Positions 1 through 12,654 of a stretch of 64,000 nt of DNA are shown piece after piece. The position numbers and the translations under genes were made by a program. The notes beneath the pieces were generated by a model. The model had not been told where the DNA came from, did no database searches, and worked only from the letters and a program-made list of their open reading frames with translations. Position 1 is the first letter of the stretch, and every line of letters starts with the position of its first letter. The DNA lies in NCBI RefSeq assembly GCF_036785885.1, contig NC_092312.1:19858001-19922000 (forward strand), read 5' to 3'. Origin of the DNA: Coffea arabica (lineage: Eukaryota; Streptophyta; Magnoliopsida; Gentianales; Rubiaceae).

Positions 1-1600
1 TATTTTTGTGGCCAGGCATGACTGCAAGCTTAGTCTACAAAAATGTCCTATATATATATAAAAAGGAGTTGGTATTTGACTGTTCGTTGTTTTTCATCCG
101 ACTTTTTTAGGGGTAATTTAGGTAACATGTTGGTATAGTACAACTGATCCAGTTTCGAGTGCAAGCATACTATGCTTATTGCTATGTGAGTTGATAAGCG
201 TACCCTTGGTGGCATGATGATTACATTCTCAAATTAAGCTTATGTAGCAGTAGTGACAGCTTTACCCTTTTAACCATCCGTTAAATTTGTTTTTAAGACA
301 AAGAGGTAGTTGGGTGAATTTGGAATTTAAACTTGTGCAAAGAGTAGGATTAATTGAATTCAGTAACTGAAGTATCATTAAGACCATATGAACGCATCAA
401 GATGATGATTAATTGACTACTCTATAGTGGAGGTGTAACTGTAGACGTTTTCCTCTCTTGAACTTCTGCATGTGCAATTGAACTCATACAAAGAGTGGGA
501 TGATCAAAATGAGCAATTATGACATCTTAAAGATAGGAGTAATGCATGAGAGATGAGGAATCTCTTGGAAAGCATCTTTAAAGTGTAACTGCAAAACTCT
601 TCCTCTTCAGTAGCATTTGTTGAGCAAATTTTTGAGGTAGTTGGAATAATGAGGGTTGTTAATATAAAACCTCATTGGTTCAACTGGTTATGGTTCATAC
701 CACATGTTGTTACTCTTTTTCTTTCCTTTCCTTGTGGTTTCCATTTCAACCCTTCGTGAAGGTATGCTTTTTTTGCTACCCTTCTCCTTCTTATATTCCT
801 TGATTAGATTTGAAAAGTTTGTTTTTTGTTATTTAAGTTCTTTGATTCAAAAATCCGATGTTCTTTTTTCCACGTTAGCATTGTTATATATGTATGATAA
901 GATATCAATGGGTTGTATCTTTTTTTTTTTGGAATCTGCTTTTGTTTAATTGTTTCAGTCCTGGTAGACGCAGGTTTAACTAATCATTGGATATGATGAT
1001 CCCACTATTAAGGTTTGCTTTTCATATCCTTATATACTTAAGATCCATTAAATAGTTTAAATTTATATACAATTCTGATCTCCTTTTCATGTCTTACTCC
1101 AATCAGCTGTGAGATGATCAAGCCAAAAGTTGTCTCCGAATGCTTGAAGGCCATGGTATTTGAGCCATGTGTTTTCATCCTAAATTTCCTATTATAATCA
1201 TTGGTTCAGCTGATGATATTGTTCCAGGTATGGTGTGCAACTACTTACAGGTAATTTATACATTTGAAAACTCAACTTATTATTATTCATCTTATGAGAG
1301 TGCGATGCACCTGTTTCACTTTTGTAGCCTTGATCTCCTCTATTTTTTTTTTCAGTACTAGGTTCCCTCATTTTTAAGAAAACAATATTTTTTATTCTAT
1401 ACAAAATCATGCTTTATTTCACGGTGAATTTATCGATTAAACCACTCACTTGTTATGAATGATGAGTTTTATATATTTAGAAGACTGAATTTAGAGTATT
1501 ACATATTGACAGTTCTTTTTTACTTTGTCCCATGTTCTTTTCAACTGAATATTACAAATTTGTTAATTGCTACTCTAACTACTTATTCACAACACAGGTA
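1..1600. other. Unassigned AT-rich intergenic sequence
   Basis: No gene is recognised. Short open frames (60-80 codons) have no domain or composition suggesting coding. The tail of a gene to the left, or the body of the Helitron ending at 1635, may lie here, but I cannot show either. Confidence 0.4.
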
Positions 1601-1635
1601 TCAACTCCCACGCGTTGCGTGGGACTCTTTGCTAG
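1601..1635 (+). mobile_element. Helitron-like 3' terminus
   Basis: A perfect 7-bp GC-rich hairpin (CCCACGC, loop GTT, GCGTGGG; 1607-1623) is followed after 8 bases by CTAG and then T. This is the signature of plant Helitron 3' ends (hairpin, then CTRR, host T). No matching 5' TC end could be fixed and no Rep/helicase coding is seen, so only the end is annotated. Confidence 0.5.
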
Positions 1636-2151
1636 TTTTATTAACAAATTGTGCGGACAGACATCATTCATTGCCAATACATAGTAACTTTTTGCATAAT
1701 GCCACCAATTACTATAGGAAATTAATTTGGCTATTAACAATTAATTCTACAACTTGTGAATTGCAATTTACAACGTGTGAGGTGTTTTGCAGTACATTTC
1801 TTCAACATTTCGCACTGTTGATTGTTCTTAACCCCCAATGCTTGCTTGTAGAACTTGAAACTGCAGGTAAAAAATCACACAACCGATTTTTTGTCTCACA
1901 TTCTGTGTTGCATGCTCTCTCACACACTTTTTATTATATTACTATTTCTCCTTCATAAACATTATATTTTAATTTTTTTTATTTTCTTAAGATCCGATAA
2001 TTATTAACTAGATGACACCGCAGATACTGATTTTTTTTTTTTTTTGAAAAAAAGAAGAAGTTATTGCTCATTTCGAGCCAAAAATAATCCTGCAAAATTA
2101 AGCCCAAGCCGTAAACCAAATGAGCTTTCTTAGGGTTAACAGACTTAAGGC

Positions 2152-3376
2152 TAGGGGTGGGCAAAAAAACCCGCCGATCCGAAAACCCGATGAACCCGAT
2201 CCGATCCGATCCGAAAAATAGGATACCCGATCCGATTTTTTTTAGCGGGGCAGATGAGGGTCGGGTACTCGAAAAATCGGGTACGGATACGGATCAGAAA
2301 AATAAAAATCCGCGGGTACCCGACCCGCAGGGTATATTTTATAAATATTAAAAAATTAGGGATCATTTTATAATTTTGTAATTTTTAATTCTAAGCGCAA
2401 GTGAAGTGGCTCGCAGCCTCGTATTCTAATCCTATTTGATCTACTCTTCTCATTTTTTTTTGAAGAAAGCGAATATTCTCGGTGAAACATGAACAAAATG
2501 AAAAAAAAATTTGTGAAACTCTGTTATAAAAATTGTTCATCCCTTTCATCTTTTTTATTTTTATTCTACCTCCATCGATCTTTCCTGCAAATCTTGCATC
2601 AATTCAATCAAAGATTTTTGTTTGGAGTTTCAATTTTCTGTTAGCTAGATAATTAAAATATTTGTGTCATTCATTTGCAATTATATCTCTTTAATTTGTC
2701 TCTTTTATTTAGTGTAAGAAATTTATTTTTCTTTTTCATCACCTTAATACCATAAGGTCTATTCCAAAGATGTAAAGAAGTTGGGGAAGATTTTTAACAT
2801 TATTTTGGTTATATTTTTTTCAAAAATAATTAGTTCTATTCAATTCTTTTCCGAACTTGATTTCACAATTGACTTATTTGAGACGCGGTCTTGTACCATA
2901 TTATCCTTGGGGAAGTTACCAAATACTTATTATCCTTGTGTTTGTTGTGTTGTAAAAGTATGAAATGTGTGAAAATGGTGATGTACTCAAAATTATTATG
3001 AAACTTCGTTTTGTCTATTAGATATTCTAATATGTACTAAATTTATGAGATCGATTTGATTATTGGATGAAATGTGTGAGAATGGTGATGTATGGACTTT
3101 AATTACAATATCTCTACCAATATTAATTGGAAAAACATGTTTTTTTTTATTGAAAAACATGTTGATATTAAGTAGAAAATAAATTTTTTTTATTGAAAAA
3201 TAGTTTTTTTTAGGGGCGGGTACCCTATGACCCGCCCCTTTTTTTCGGGTACCCGCTATTCGGGTACCCGAAAATATTAGGAGCGGGTTAGGGTCGCAAA
3301 ATGGCTGATCCGATATATTAGGGTCGGGTCAGCCAAATCATGTTAGGGGCGGGTACCCGACCCGTGCCCACCCCTA
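2152..3376. mobile_element. Non-autonomous hAT-type element with perfect 8-bp TSD
   Basis: A 1225-base insertion that begins TAGGGGTGGGCA and ends TGCCCACCCCTA, a perfect 12-base terminal inverted repeat. It is flanked on both sides by CTTAAGGC (2144-2151 and 3377-3384), the 8-base target duplication typical of hAT transposons. Both subterminal regions are packed with GGGTACCCG- and CCGATCCG-type repeats in opposite orientation, while the 800-base core is AT-rich with no transposase frame. The exact duplication argues for a fairly recent insertion. Confidence 0.88.
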
Positions 3377-3384
3377 CTTAAGGC

Positions 3385-4560
3385 CCAGACCCAGAGCCTC
3401 AAGGTACTGGACAAATTGGGATTAGTGCAGCAGCTATGGCCTATGGACATTGTGCGTTAAATGCCTACAATGGCTTCGTCTTAATTATCCTTAGGACCGA
3501 AATACTACTAGTGTATTAAAAGGCTAATTAAGATCCAAAGTGCAAAGTGAAAATGTGTTCGAAACTTTACGGATACAAAAGTTGCTTTGCTGCCAAGTCC
3601 AAACACTATAATAAGTAGGGTAATACTTTTATGATTTAATGTATTTGAAGTAAAAATGTAATTGAAAATGTGACGCAGGAAATGGGAAATTTTTTTGGTG
3701 TAAAAACATTTTTAAATACACGCACAATTTAACTCTATACAACTGTTTCTTAATTATTGTTAATATAATTTTCACGATTGGTTATGAAAAAGCTTAATAT
3801 AAATTAATCAATTTTAACACATATTTTTTGGGTTGACCTATATATCTAAAATCGGTTTAATTCCTCCCAATTCCAAGTTTTAAGAGATGGGGAGTCTGGG
3901 AAAATGAGATTTATGTGGGTTAATAGAATAATAATCGGTAATAGTTTGGCTTTTGATGAGTATAATCTTTTGAAGTTGGCCTAAAAAAAAGAATTTGGCA
4001 TCTAATAATTCAAAGTCCCTCTCATATTTAACCCAAAAAAGAAGAAGAAGAAAAAAGGGATAACAAACATAAACTCATTTCATTAAAAAAAATATATATA
4101 TATATTTTAAGGGGGAGGGGCTGGAAAGAAAAAAAGAATGGACTCGTGCCAGCCATATGTCAGGTATATATACCTGTACATCAAAAAGCGCTAATGCTTT
4201 CTTGAGCCAATTTTTTCCTATTTCAACAAATTTGTGAAAATTCAAATAACGTATTTACAAATTGCATTTTAATTTAAAAGAATGCATTTTGTTGATGCAT
4301 TTTTCACCTTTGGAATGAAATTCAAAAATCGCCACATTTAGAAACTCACATTTTACATTTTTTGGGAATTTACTCGAGTCGGGCAAGGGTTGAGCAAAGT
4401 TTAGTTGAAAATCAACCCGGGAAACAGATCTCAGTCGCAATTCAAGTAAACCGCTTCGCTTCGGCTCATTAGCTTTCTCTCTACGCTAAGGCGTAGCGTG
4501 GCCGGAACGCGGTCTGTAAACACTTCTGCTGCTGCCATTGTGAGCTGCTGCTACTAGTAC
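3385..4560. other. Intergenic sequence before RAE1
   Basis: AT-rich with A-rich runs. The last 150 bases become GC-rich (around 4440-4520) and probably form the RAE1 upstream promoter. No gene, RNA or element is recognised. Confidence 0.45.
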
Positions 4561-4584
4561 AATAAGAAGGTACAAGGCGGCGTC

Positions 4585-4592
4585 TATATATA
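4585..4592 (+). promoter_or_regulatory. TATA box of RAE1
   Basis: TATATATA lies about 380 bases before the RAE1 ATG, followed by a GC-rich then pyrimidine-rich leader. A leader intron from a GTAATA donor near 4879 to the CTCCAG acceptor at 4962 is plausible, because it would place the ATG six bases after the junction. Inferred from spacing only. Confidence 0.5.
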
Positions 4593-4967
4593 CACTCCCG
4601 CCCCTCAGTCGCTGTCTCGTTCGCTTTTCACTTTTCTAGTTTTCAGTTTCCTTTGTCGGGGCCTGGTTGCCTGTACTTCCCTCTCTTCTCCTTTTCAAAA
4701 TCCTAGTACTGAGAAATTCTCCTTGTAGTAAAATTTCCTACAAATTAGAGGTTTCTTCTAGGGTTCATCATTCCACCGCTGTAGCTCTACTCTTTTGGTA
4801 CGCCTTTTTTCCTCTACCGAGATTGCTTTCTACTTCCTTCTGCAGGACTAGCTCTCGCGATTGTTTTCGATTATTGATGGTAATACAATTTTATGAAGAC
4901 CTTTTTTTTGTTTTCTTTTATTTCTTGATTTTTAATTCCTTTCGTATGTTGTAATGCTCCAGTTTTA

Positions 4968-6950
4968 ATGGCGACATTTGGAGCAGCAGCTGCTTCAAGT
5001 TACAACCCCAACCGCTCTGCTGAGGTTGATTTTTTCTTTTCCTATTGTTCTGCTCTTTCCTTTATTTCTTTTCGCTATTATTGTTGTACTTATTACCATT
5101 GAGATTCTTGGTTGGGTGTTAATTGAAGGTGGTGCAACCGCCCAGTGATTCTGTGTCCAGCCTTTGTTTCAGTCCGAAGGCTAACTTCCTTGTCGCCACT
5201 TCTTGGGATAATCAGGTGGGAGCTGTTTCCCTCTTCAATTCAATGCTTTATTCATAGAATTCCTTTTTTTTTAAATTAATGTTGTTGCTTTACTATTTTA
5301 CGTTTTAATGTTAGTCCTGCTATTAGTTGTTCAAAGGTTTTGGAATAATGTTTTTGATGTCTAAACGGAGGATTTGTGCACCTGAACTTTTTAGTTTGAT
5401 GGTGAAATAATCGATTTTGATATAAACTTTTGGGGATGCCACCATTGACTTATGTTTTTCTGTTACATAAGCCTCAGTAGCTGTAGATAAACTCTCTCTC
5501 TCTCTCTCTTTTGTGTGTGAGCGGTGGAAAATTTTCTTTATTTTGGGGACTGGAGCTTAAAATTGTGAGCAATACTGCTGCATCTTGTAGGTGAGATGTT
5601 GGGAGGTAATGCGGTCTGGAACCAATGTTAGTACTGTGCCTAAGGCTGCAATGGCGCATGACCAACCGGTAATGTATTTGATCCCTGTGCTATATGGTTC
5701 TCCAATTATGTATGATTTTGGGTTGTTTCTTGACCCTTCAGTTTTAATGTGTGGTAGGTTCTGTGCTCCACGTGGAAGGACGATGGAACTACTGTCTTTT
5801 CTGGAGGATGTGATAAGCAAGCCAAGATGTGGCCTCTGTTATCTGGTGGCCAGCCAGTGCAAGTGGCCATGCATGATGCCCCCATCAAGGAGATTGCTTG
5901 GGTCCCTGAAATGAACATGTTGGTAACTGGAAGCTGGGACAAGACATTGAGGTGGCCATTGATTTTAACTCTTTTTAAAATTTTAATTGGACTCACCAGT
6001 TGTGTATTTTCTCTTGTGTACTATTACTATATAATATTCCAGTGTAATGTTATTTTTCCTTGTATGTTGATGACTAGAATTTGTGAAATCTGAACTTGTT
6101 ATATCCTGTCTTTGGATTTTGATATATCTATATTCAGTGATTGATCGTTCGTCATGCATACTGGCTTTTGGAATAAGATAACTAGATCATTTTCAAGACA
6201 CATGTATTGTTGGGCAGACATCATCTATACCCCTAGTGTGCATTGCCGTTGAAGTTTTGTGTTCCTGCTTAATGTTATAATCTCCATGCTTTTCGAAATA
6301 TGTCAATGGTTCTATGGGTTTACTGAACTTTGTGCCCTTTGAAAATTGCACTTGATTTTCATTTGATCCCATGCTAGTCTCAACAGATGTGAGACTTTTG
6401 TGTTAATCGGCTTTCTGTTACTATTCTTTTTTTAATGATCCCTTCTGAAGTTTTGTGTGAACCTGATTAATCATCCTTTTGTTTTTCTTTCATTTGAAAG
6501 TGGAGAATCTTCCCTTGGTCACCATCATGGTTCTAATTAGTTTTCTCTTTCAGGTATTGGGATTTGAGACAGCCGAATCCTGCTCATGTTCAACAACTTC
6601 CTGAGCGCTGCTATGCCCTTACTGTTAGATATCCTCTGATGGTTGTTGGAACTGCTGATAGAAATCTTATAGTGTATAATTTGCAGAACCCTCAGGTATT
6701 TATTTCTATTACAAATGACTGAACTCAAAGAACTGGTTGGGAAGTTATTGGTGTAATATAATATAGAAGTAAGATCATGCTAGTGTGAACGTTGTCTTTG
6801 ATGAAACGAAGAACTGCTTTCAGTGACTTAGAAATGGTATATAATTTAATATGCACTCCTACACCAATGGATATCTGTTCGGACATATGCTCCAGATTGT
6901 TCTCTAAGACCATGTTCGGTCTTCCTTGCTTTTGGTGCCATCAAGGATCA

Positions 6951-6986
<36 letters not shown>

Positions 6987-9900
6987 AGTCAAAGTTTGAA
7001 GTCTATTTGTTGTCTATGTATTGAGGTAGTCCCCTATTAGAATGTTGAGGACTGCCACTCAGTGACAAAGGATGCTTATGATGTATGAACTTCTTGAATC
7101 TCCTGACGTTGGGGGGAGGTGGAGTCAAAAATTTTATCAGGAGGAAAAGAAAAGATTTATATGACTGGCCAAAGTGGTTTGAGCTTCAGTTACGATGACT
7201 CTGTATCAGAATATTTTATAACAGGCTTCGACCTTGAAGATTTGTATTGTTTCCCCCCAGAATTGACCAACTTTGCAAGCAGAAACCCAGCTTTAAATTG
7301 ATGTTAGATGTAAAACATTTTGCTCTATCTTTTTTCTATCACCAGTGATCATGTAAGGGAGAAGTTTATCTGGCTGTAAACTACTTTCGAATTGGTATGA
7401 GAAATAGTACCAACCTGTCAGTGGTTGAACTGCTTCCAAATCTTTGAATCCAATAATGAAATCTTTGATTTCACTGTTTCCCTTCTCTCCCTTGTCGAGG
7501 AAGAAATCCCTACTTTGTCCAGACATATAGTTAATGATTCATGTATTTCTTCTTCTATCAGTGGTGGCTTCTGCAAGTTAGTTATAATTGAATTCACTGC
7601 TTTGGCATTTTTTCGAAGCTTTGTGCATGGGTAGTGTTTATATGTATGTATAACAAATTAGGCTTCAGCTTAATTGGTTGGTAGTACTTAATGGTTTTCT
7701 TTATTCTTCACAAAGTTTTCTTTTTCTTCGGTTTGGGTGTCACATGGCAGAATTAACTTCGTAAAGCTGTTATAGTCTACATTGTGGCTTGGAACCCTAT
7801 GCAACTTCTCAACCAAAACTGACAGTTAAGTGTTTTCATAAAAGAAGGTAGAAGTGGGGTTGCAATTTCATATGCTCTCGTGTCTGCTGTTGTCGTGGTA
7901 GTTGCTTAGGACTTGTATGATTGCATAATTATATTATAGACAACTTGATTGTAACTTTCTCTATCCTTTTCCACTGAAATGTTGCTTTTCAATGAAAAGT
8001 AGACTGCTAACATTTTGAATTTGTTGTTTATGGTGTTGAGAAAAAGTCAATATAGTTTATTTGCAACTGCAGACAGAGTTCAAGAGAATCATTTCGCCGC
8101 TAAAGTACCAGACGAGGTGTTTAGCTGCCTTTCCTGATCAGCAAGGTTTTCTGGTAAGTAAATTTTTTGTTCTAGTAGTCTTTTGAACAATCATTGATGA
8201 GTTTTCTGCTCATCCAATGGTAATCTTTCTTAGCTTCACTTGACATTTTCTCAGTGATGAAAACAAAATTGTGTCGTACTGAAATTTTTGAGAAAAAGCT
8301 TGGGGGTGCTTTTCAATTAGTATTATTTTAATGAACTTATTTCTAGTTCTTATTTCTTGTGAATTTTGTTAATGATGTTATCTGTGGCATTGTTGCTGTC
8401 CAGGTTGGCTCCATAGAAGGCAGGGTTGGAGTTCATCATCTTGATGATGCACAACAGCAAAAAAATTTCACCTTCAAGTGCCACAGAGAGGGCAACGAGA
8501 TTTATTCTGTCAATTCGCTGAACTTTCACCCTGTAAGAACTTTTCATCTGATTTTAATTGTTCCTTTTTTATTTGGTTGTTTAGTAAGCCAACTTCTCTT
8601 CAAACTTTCATGGAGATGAAGATGTAGCTACTATACATCGAAATCTTTTGTCAGTTGGATGTTGAATGTAGTCTTCAGAGGTTCAAACGAAGTAATAGTA
8701 ATTTTGTAGTAGATTTTTTTCTGCATTCATAATGTTTGCATTATGGGGTTCTTTACCTGACACATAATTCTTGATTGATTACAATTATTTGGATTAGTTG
8801 AATACATAATGAAAACCTCATCCATATTTGTAGTTCCCTGACATGTTTGGCCATGAATTTCTGATGTTGATAACTTATTTAATCTCCCTGAACTGGTGAC
8901 TTCTTGGTTCTATACTGCGCTCTTCTTTATCAATAATTTGGTTAAATGGATAAAGTTGTCCAAAAGAATCGAAAGGAAAATCTCTTATTCCTTGGATCAA
9001 TTGATTGACATGTTGTGTTCATTAGCTTCCCCTTGCCAGTAAATTCTTTGCTCAGAAACAAGAAAAGATCTTGGTGATGAACCTGTAATCTGTAACACTT
9101 GATCAAGGTGAGCACAGCCTGATTTGGGCTTGTAGAATTGGCTCAGGTCATGTTTATTTTGTTCATTTCATGTTTGAAAGCAGAAAAGGGTTTCAGAAAC
9201 TTACCTTTGTTTTTATCTTTACTGGATTTTAAACTCACATGGTCCGTTTGGAATCAGTTGTCTGCATCTTAAAACTTGTTAAACAGTCATTTTATCATCT
9301 TATGCGAATTACAGATCCCTAATGCTGTGCACCTATATGCGATTGAGTGCCATACATTTTTCCAGTTTGGCTCTTCTCCCTTGCAAGATCTGACATTCCT
9401 TTGTCTCAGGTCCATCATACATTTGCAACTGCTGGTTCTGATGGTGCCTTCAACTTCTGGGACAAGGATAGCAAACAGAGGCTTAAGGTATTTTTCTTTC
9501 CGGCAAAAAACTTACCGATCATTAAACTATAACATGCGTCGACTTTTGATCATCGAACAAATTTTCATCATAAATTGGCCACTAAACTAACTAATCAGCA
9601 CAACCGTGGCCATTTCATGAATTTTTGCTCTTACTCTACAAAACAATCAGAACATCCAAGGGTATTTCTGTCCACCACTAATTCGACCCTATACCCTTGC
9701 TCCATTGAATTCCAGCAAAATAACTCCAGTACTAAATGTATCAGATCCTATTTCTTGCAGTTCTTCAAGATTAGCGCAGGTGGTATTTTTACCAACTCCA
9801 GAGTTCATCCAATATAATTAACACTTAGTGGTGGACAAAAAACCTCTTAAGCATTCTGATTTTTTGTAGATTAAGAGCCAAAATCCACGAAATGGCCATG

Positions 9901-11245
9901 GTTGTACTAATTAGTCAATTTAGTGGCCAAATAATGATGAAAAATTGTTTGATGGTCAAAAGTTGACGCAAGCAATAGTTCAATGGCCACTAAGGTTATT
10001 TGCCCTTTTTATTCCAATGTATGCTTATAGTCAGTTCCACTGGAGTTATTAAGAGATTTTCTGTATTTGACAGCTAGTGTTTTTCCTAACTATTCCTCAG
10101 GCTTATTGATGCAAGGGAGTGGATGAGATTTTTCCTAAAAGATCTTGAGTACAATCTCAGTTGTCATAAATTTATAAGACAAGTCTTTCATGGGTTTAGT
10201 TTTTCTAGTTCCTCATATCAAAGCTTGGGGAAAATTGAACACATGCTAGGCCTTACTGGGTTTTTCCATGCTGCTGTCTGAATTTCATTTGAGAATCATA
10301 TGATAGTATGATTTTTTAAATTAACTTTCCCTCTTTTTAGTCTCCTTTTTCAAATGAAAATTAAAATTGGCTATATTTTCTATTTTTTGTTGTGGAACAT
10401 TCCCAACCTCTTATTCTTTCCCATTTTCATTGTTCTGCTTATCCTATGTTATGGGATTTTTGTACTTACTATTTTGTTTACTGGTTAGGCTATGTCGAGG
10501 TGCAGCCAACCCATTCCTTGCAGCACATTCAACAGTGATGGTTCAATATTTGCATATTCGGTACGACTTACTTTACTTTCGTTAGATTGTGTTCTAGAAA
10601 ATTGGTGTTATTACCTTGTGATAAAGCTTGTTCTTCCGCCCAACACCCGCTGCCCCAGGTTCTCCCCCCCCCCCCCCCCCCAAAAACCCCCCACCAAAAA
10701 AAAAACCCGTGTGAGGGGAAGAAAGAAGTGGAAAGGAAAAAAAAGAAAAAGAAAAAAGGAAATATTATGAGCATTTTATTTTGGGATCATCTGTTTTATG
10801 CTAGCAATACTTAATTCTAGAATCTTTAGATTTGAACTTGTATCACGGAGTTCTAGAGAAGGTATTGGAGTAGAGAAATTGTTCTTCAAGTAGTTGGCAT
10901 TGGATGTTATCCAACAATATATACTTAGTTCTTGTAGCTTCATGGGTTTATGTTATTTGCAGTGTAAAACTATGTCAATGATCAATATTTTTGGTCTTTG
11001 TAATGCAGGTATGTTATGACTGGAGCAAGGGCGCTGAAAATCACAATCCAGCAACTGCAAAGACCTACATACTTCTGCACTCAGTACAGGTAAGCTACCC
11101 TTTTTGCCCCCACATTTGCAATTTAGTTAGTTCAATAAGATATACGTGAGATCCTGTCTGCTAACTGAAAGCCATTCGTGCTCCTGCTCTTTTGCAGGAA
11201 AGTGAGATTAAAGGCAAGCCAAGAATTTCCACTGGAAGAAAGTGA
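4968..11245 (+). CDS. RAE1: RAE1 mRNA export factor, WD40 protein
   Basis: Encodes a 348-residue WD40 beta-propeller protein matching plant RAE1 (Gle2), which binds nucleoporins at the nuclear pore and acts in mRNA export; known from the family, not shown here. Coding exons: 4968-5024, 5129-5215, 5591-5668, 5758-5951, 6554-6695, 8073-8153, 8404-8532, 9410-9487, 10489-10560, 11009-11089, 11198-11245. All introns are GT-AG and all junctions hold frame. The N-terminus starts [21 protein letters not shown]-type blades are visible as [37 protein letters not shown] and [13 protein letters not shown]; the protein ends ISTGRK. Length fits the family (about 349). The start is the first ATG after a TATA box and pyrimidine-rich leader. 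Intron 5 (1.4 kb) and intron 8 (1.0 kb) are the longest, and intron 8 carries a foldback element. It is convergent with the receptor kinase downstream. Confidence 0.95.
5492..5509. repeat. CT microsatellite in RAE1 intron 2
   Basis: Nine CT units, about 80 bases before the exon 3 acceptor; may add to its pyrimidine-rich context. Confidence 0.8.
6953..6984. repeat. AT dinucleotide microsatellite in RAE1 intron 5
   Basis: An uninterrupted run of about 16 AT units inside the 1.4-kb fifth intron. The rest of this intron (6696-8072) shows no second gene or element that I recognise. Confidence 0.85.
9501..10005. mobile_element. Long-TIR foldback MITE in RAE1 intron 8
   Basis: A 505-base foldback element. 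The left arm (about 9501-9630) and right arm (about 9873-10005) are imperfect inverted repeats of roughly 130 bases. Matching segments in both arms include GGCAAA..AAC..TTA at the outer ends, GCGTC.ACTTTTGA, TTGGCCACTAAA and ACAACC.TGGCCATTTC. The flanks TTTTCTTTC and TTTTTATTC agree at 7 of 9 positions, as for a worn 9-base target duplication of Mutator type. No transposase is present. It lies wholly within intron 8, so the reading frame is intact. Confidence 0.75.
10663..10681. repeat. Poly-C tract in RAE1 intron 9
   Basis: A near-pure C homopolymer followed by C/A-rich then A/G-rich sequence. It is likely to vary in length or be miscounted in assembly, and it makes spurious ORFs on both strands. 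Confidence 0.8.
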
Positions 11246-12654
11246 AGCGGGTAGTCATTATCATAGATGAAGAATATACATTTTGTTCTGTACATGATAT
11301 TCTATCAAAATAGGAGTGTCTTTTTGCTTTGAGCGCCTATGTTTCTTGTTAGTTAAATTTTTGCATTCCCTTGATATGGCGTTTTCAAGTGTCCCCTTTC
11401 CAGATTGGCATTTGCCATTTACTCTTGTTGTTTTGAGTTGGGGTGCATCAAATATCGCCCTTATTATATAGTTCTTAGAATGATTCCACTTCTTCCGTCT
11501 TTATAGAGGCTTTTCGTGTTTAAGAGCAGCATTAATTCATTAGATCCAGTTTAATTCGTTACTAGGAATTTGAATTTCACTAGCGGTAGCAACCATAGCA
11601 ACAGCGTCCTGGCTGGTTGCCATGATTTTGGTTTTGACAACACAGGCAAAAGCAGAATTTACAGTTGCCTTGAAACTCCTGCAAATTTGGAACAAAACAA
11701 AGATGGGGGCAGAAGTAACGGAACAAGAATGGTCTACATTTTGTCTCTTGTTCCGTCCCTTTTACTTTTAGCATTTGTTTTGGGTTCGACGTCGAGGCCG
11801 CTCAAGATGATGTACACAAGTGGTCCTTTACAAGAGCCTGGCTCCTCGACAATTCGACTTGTTTCGTTTAGCAGCTTTATTGGTAGTGCTCAGAAGAAAA
11901 GGATTTTTATCTTCTACCCTAAGAAAAAAATTTTTTTTTTTTTTTTAAAAAAAAGCGTCTCTTTTCTCAATGTGTTTGATTTGCGGTAGGCTTCCTACTT
12001 CATTAAATGCCAGTTTACATCTTCAAAGGGAAGTTCAGAAAAAGAAAGGAAAAAACCACCTGGACATGCATAAAATCAGAAGGGTTTTAAACTATATTCA
12101 CCAATTGCTTAAAGAGGCTTCTTGATTTCCAGACTGCAACCTCGTATACAGTGTGTTAGTTTAGTTCTAGATTATACGATTAAAGCCTAATGCTTGAAGC
12201 TTCAGCTTGTTAGAATGAGGTTTTTTTTTTTTTCTTCATCTGTAAAAGAGCAAGGACCACTTTTAGGAACATCCTCAAAACGAACGAAACGAGATGTTTA
12301 CACGAGCAGAAAATTCGAAACTGCGATTTTTGTAAGGTGTTTATTTAATTGACAAGCTCCACTATCCAATGTAAAAAGTAAAGTACAATTGGTGCTCTCA
12401 TAGAGATACCTGGCATGTGTTCACTTGCACCAAAACACCGTAACGTCAGCTGGCAACCTATAGACAATGTTACTGTCGTCAAAAATTCCTATTACATGAT
12501 ACAAATTTGACACCGGAAAAAGTTAAATATAGAAAACAGCAAAAATTATGGGGGGCAGAAAAAGATATGCACAAAGATAACAGACTATATCTTTTCTCAA
12601 ATACAAATTAAACTCCTATGCAGTCGTATCACACAAGGCATAAATGTCTTGATT
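11246..12654. other. Tail-to-tail intergenic region RAE1 / SERK
   Basis: It holds the 3' untranslated regions of RAE1 (from the left) and the receptor kinase (from the right). I see no third gene. A 139-codon open frame at 11570-11989 has no recognisable protein features and ends in an A/T homopolymer. No canonical AATAAA stands out shortly after the RAE1 stop. Confidence 0.6.

Noticed and set aside
1455-1958. 167-codon open frame
   Set aside because: It runs across the Helitron-like terminus and is rich in Leu, Phe and Thr from AT-rich DNA; no recognisable protein.
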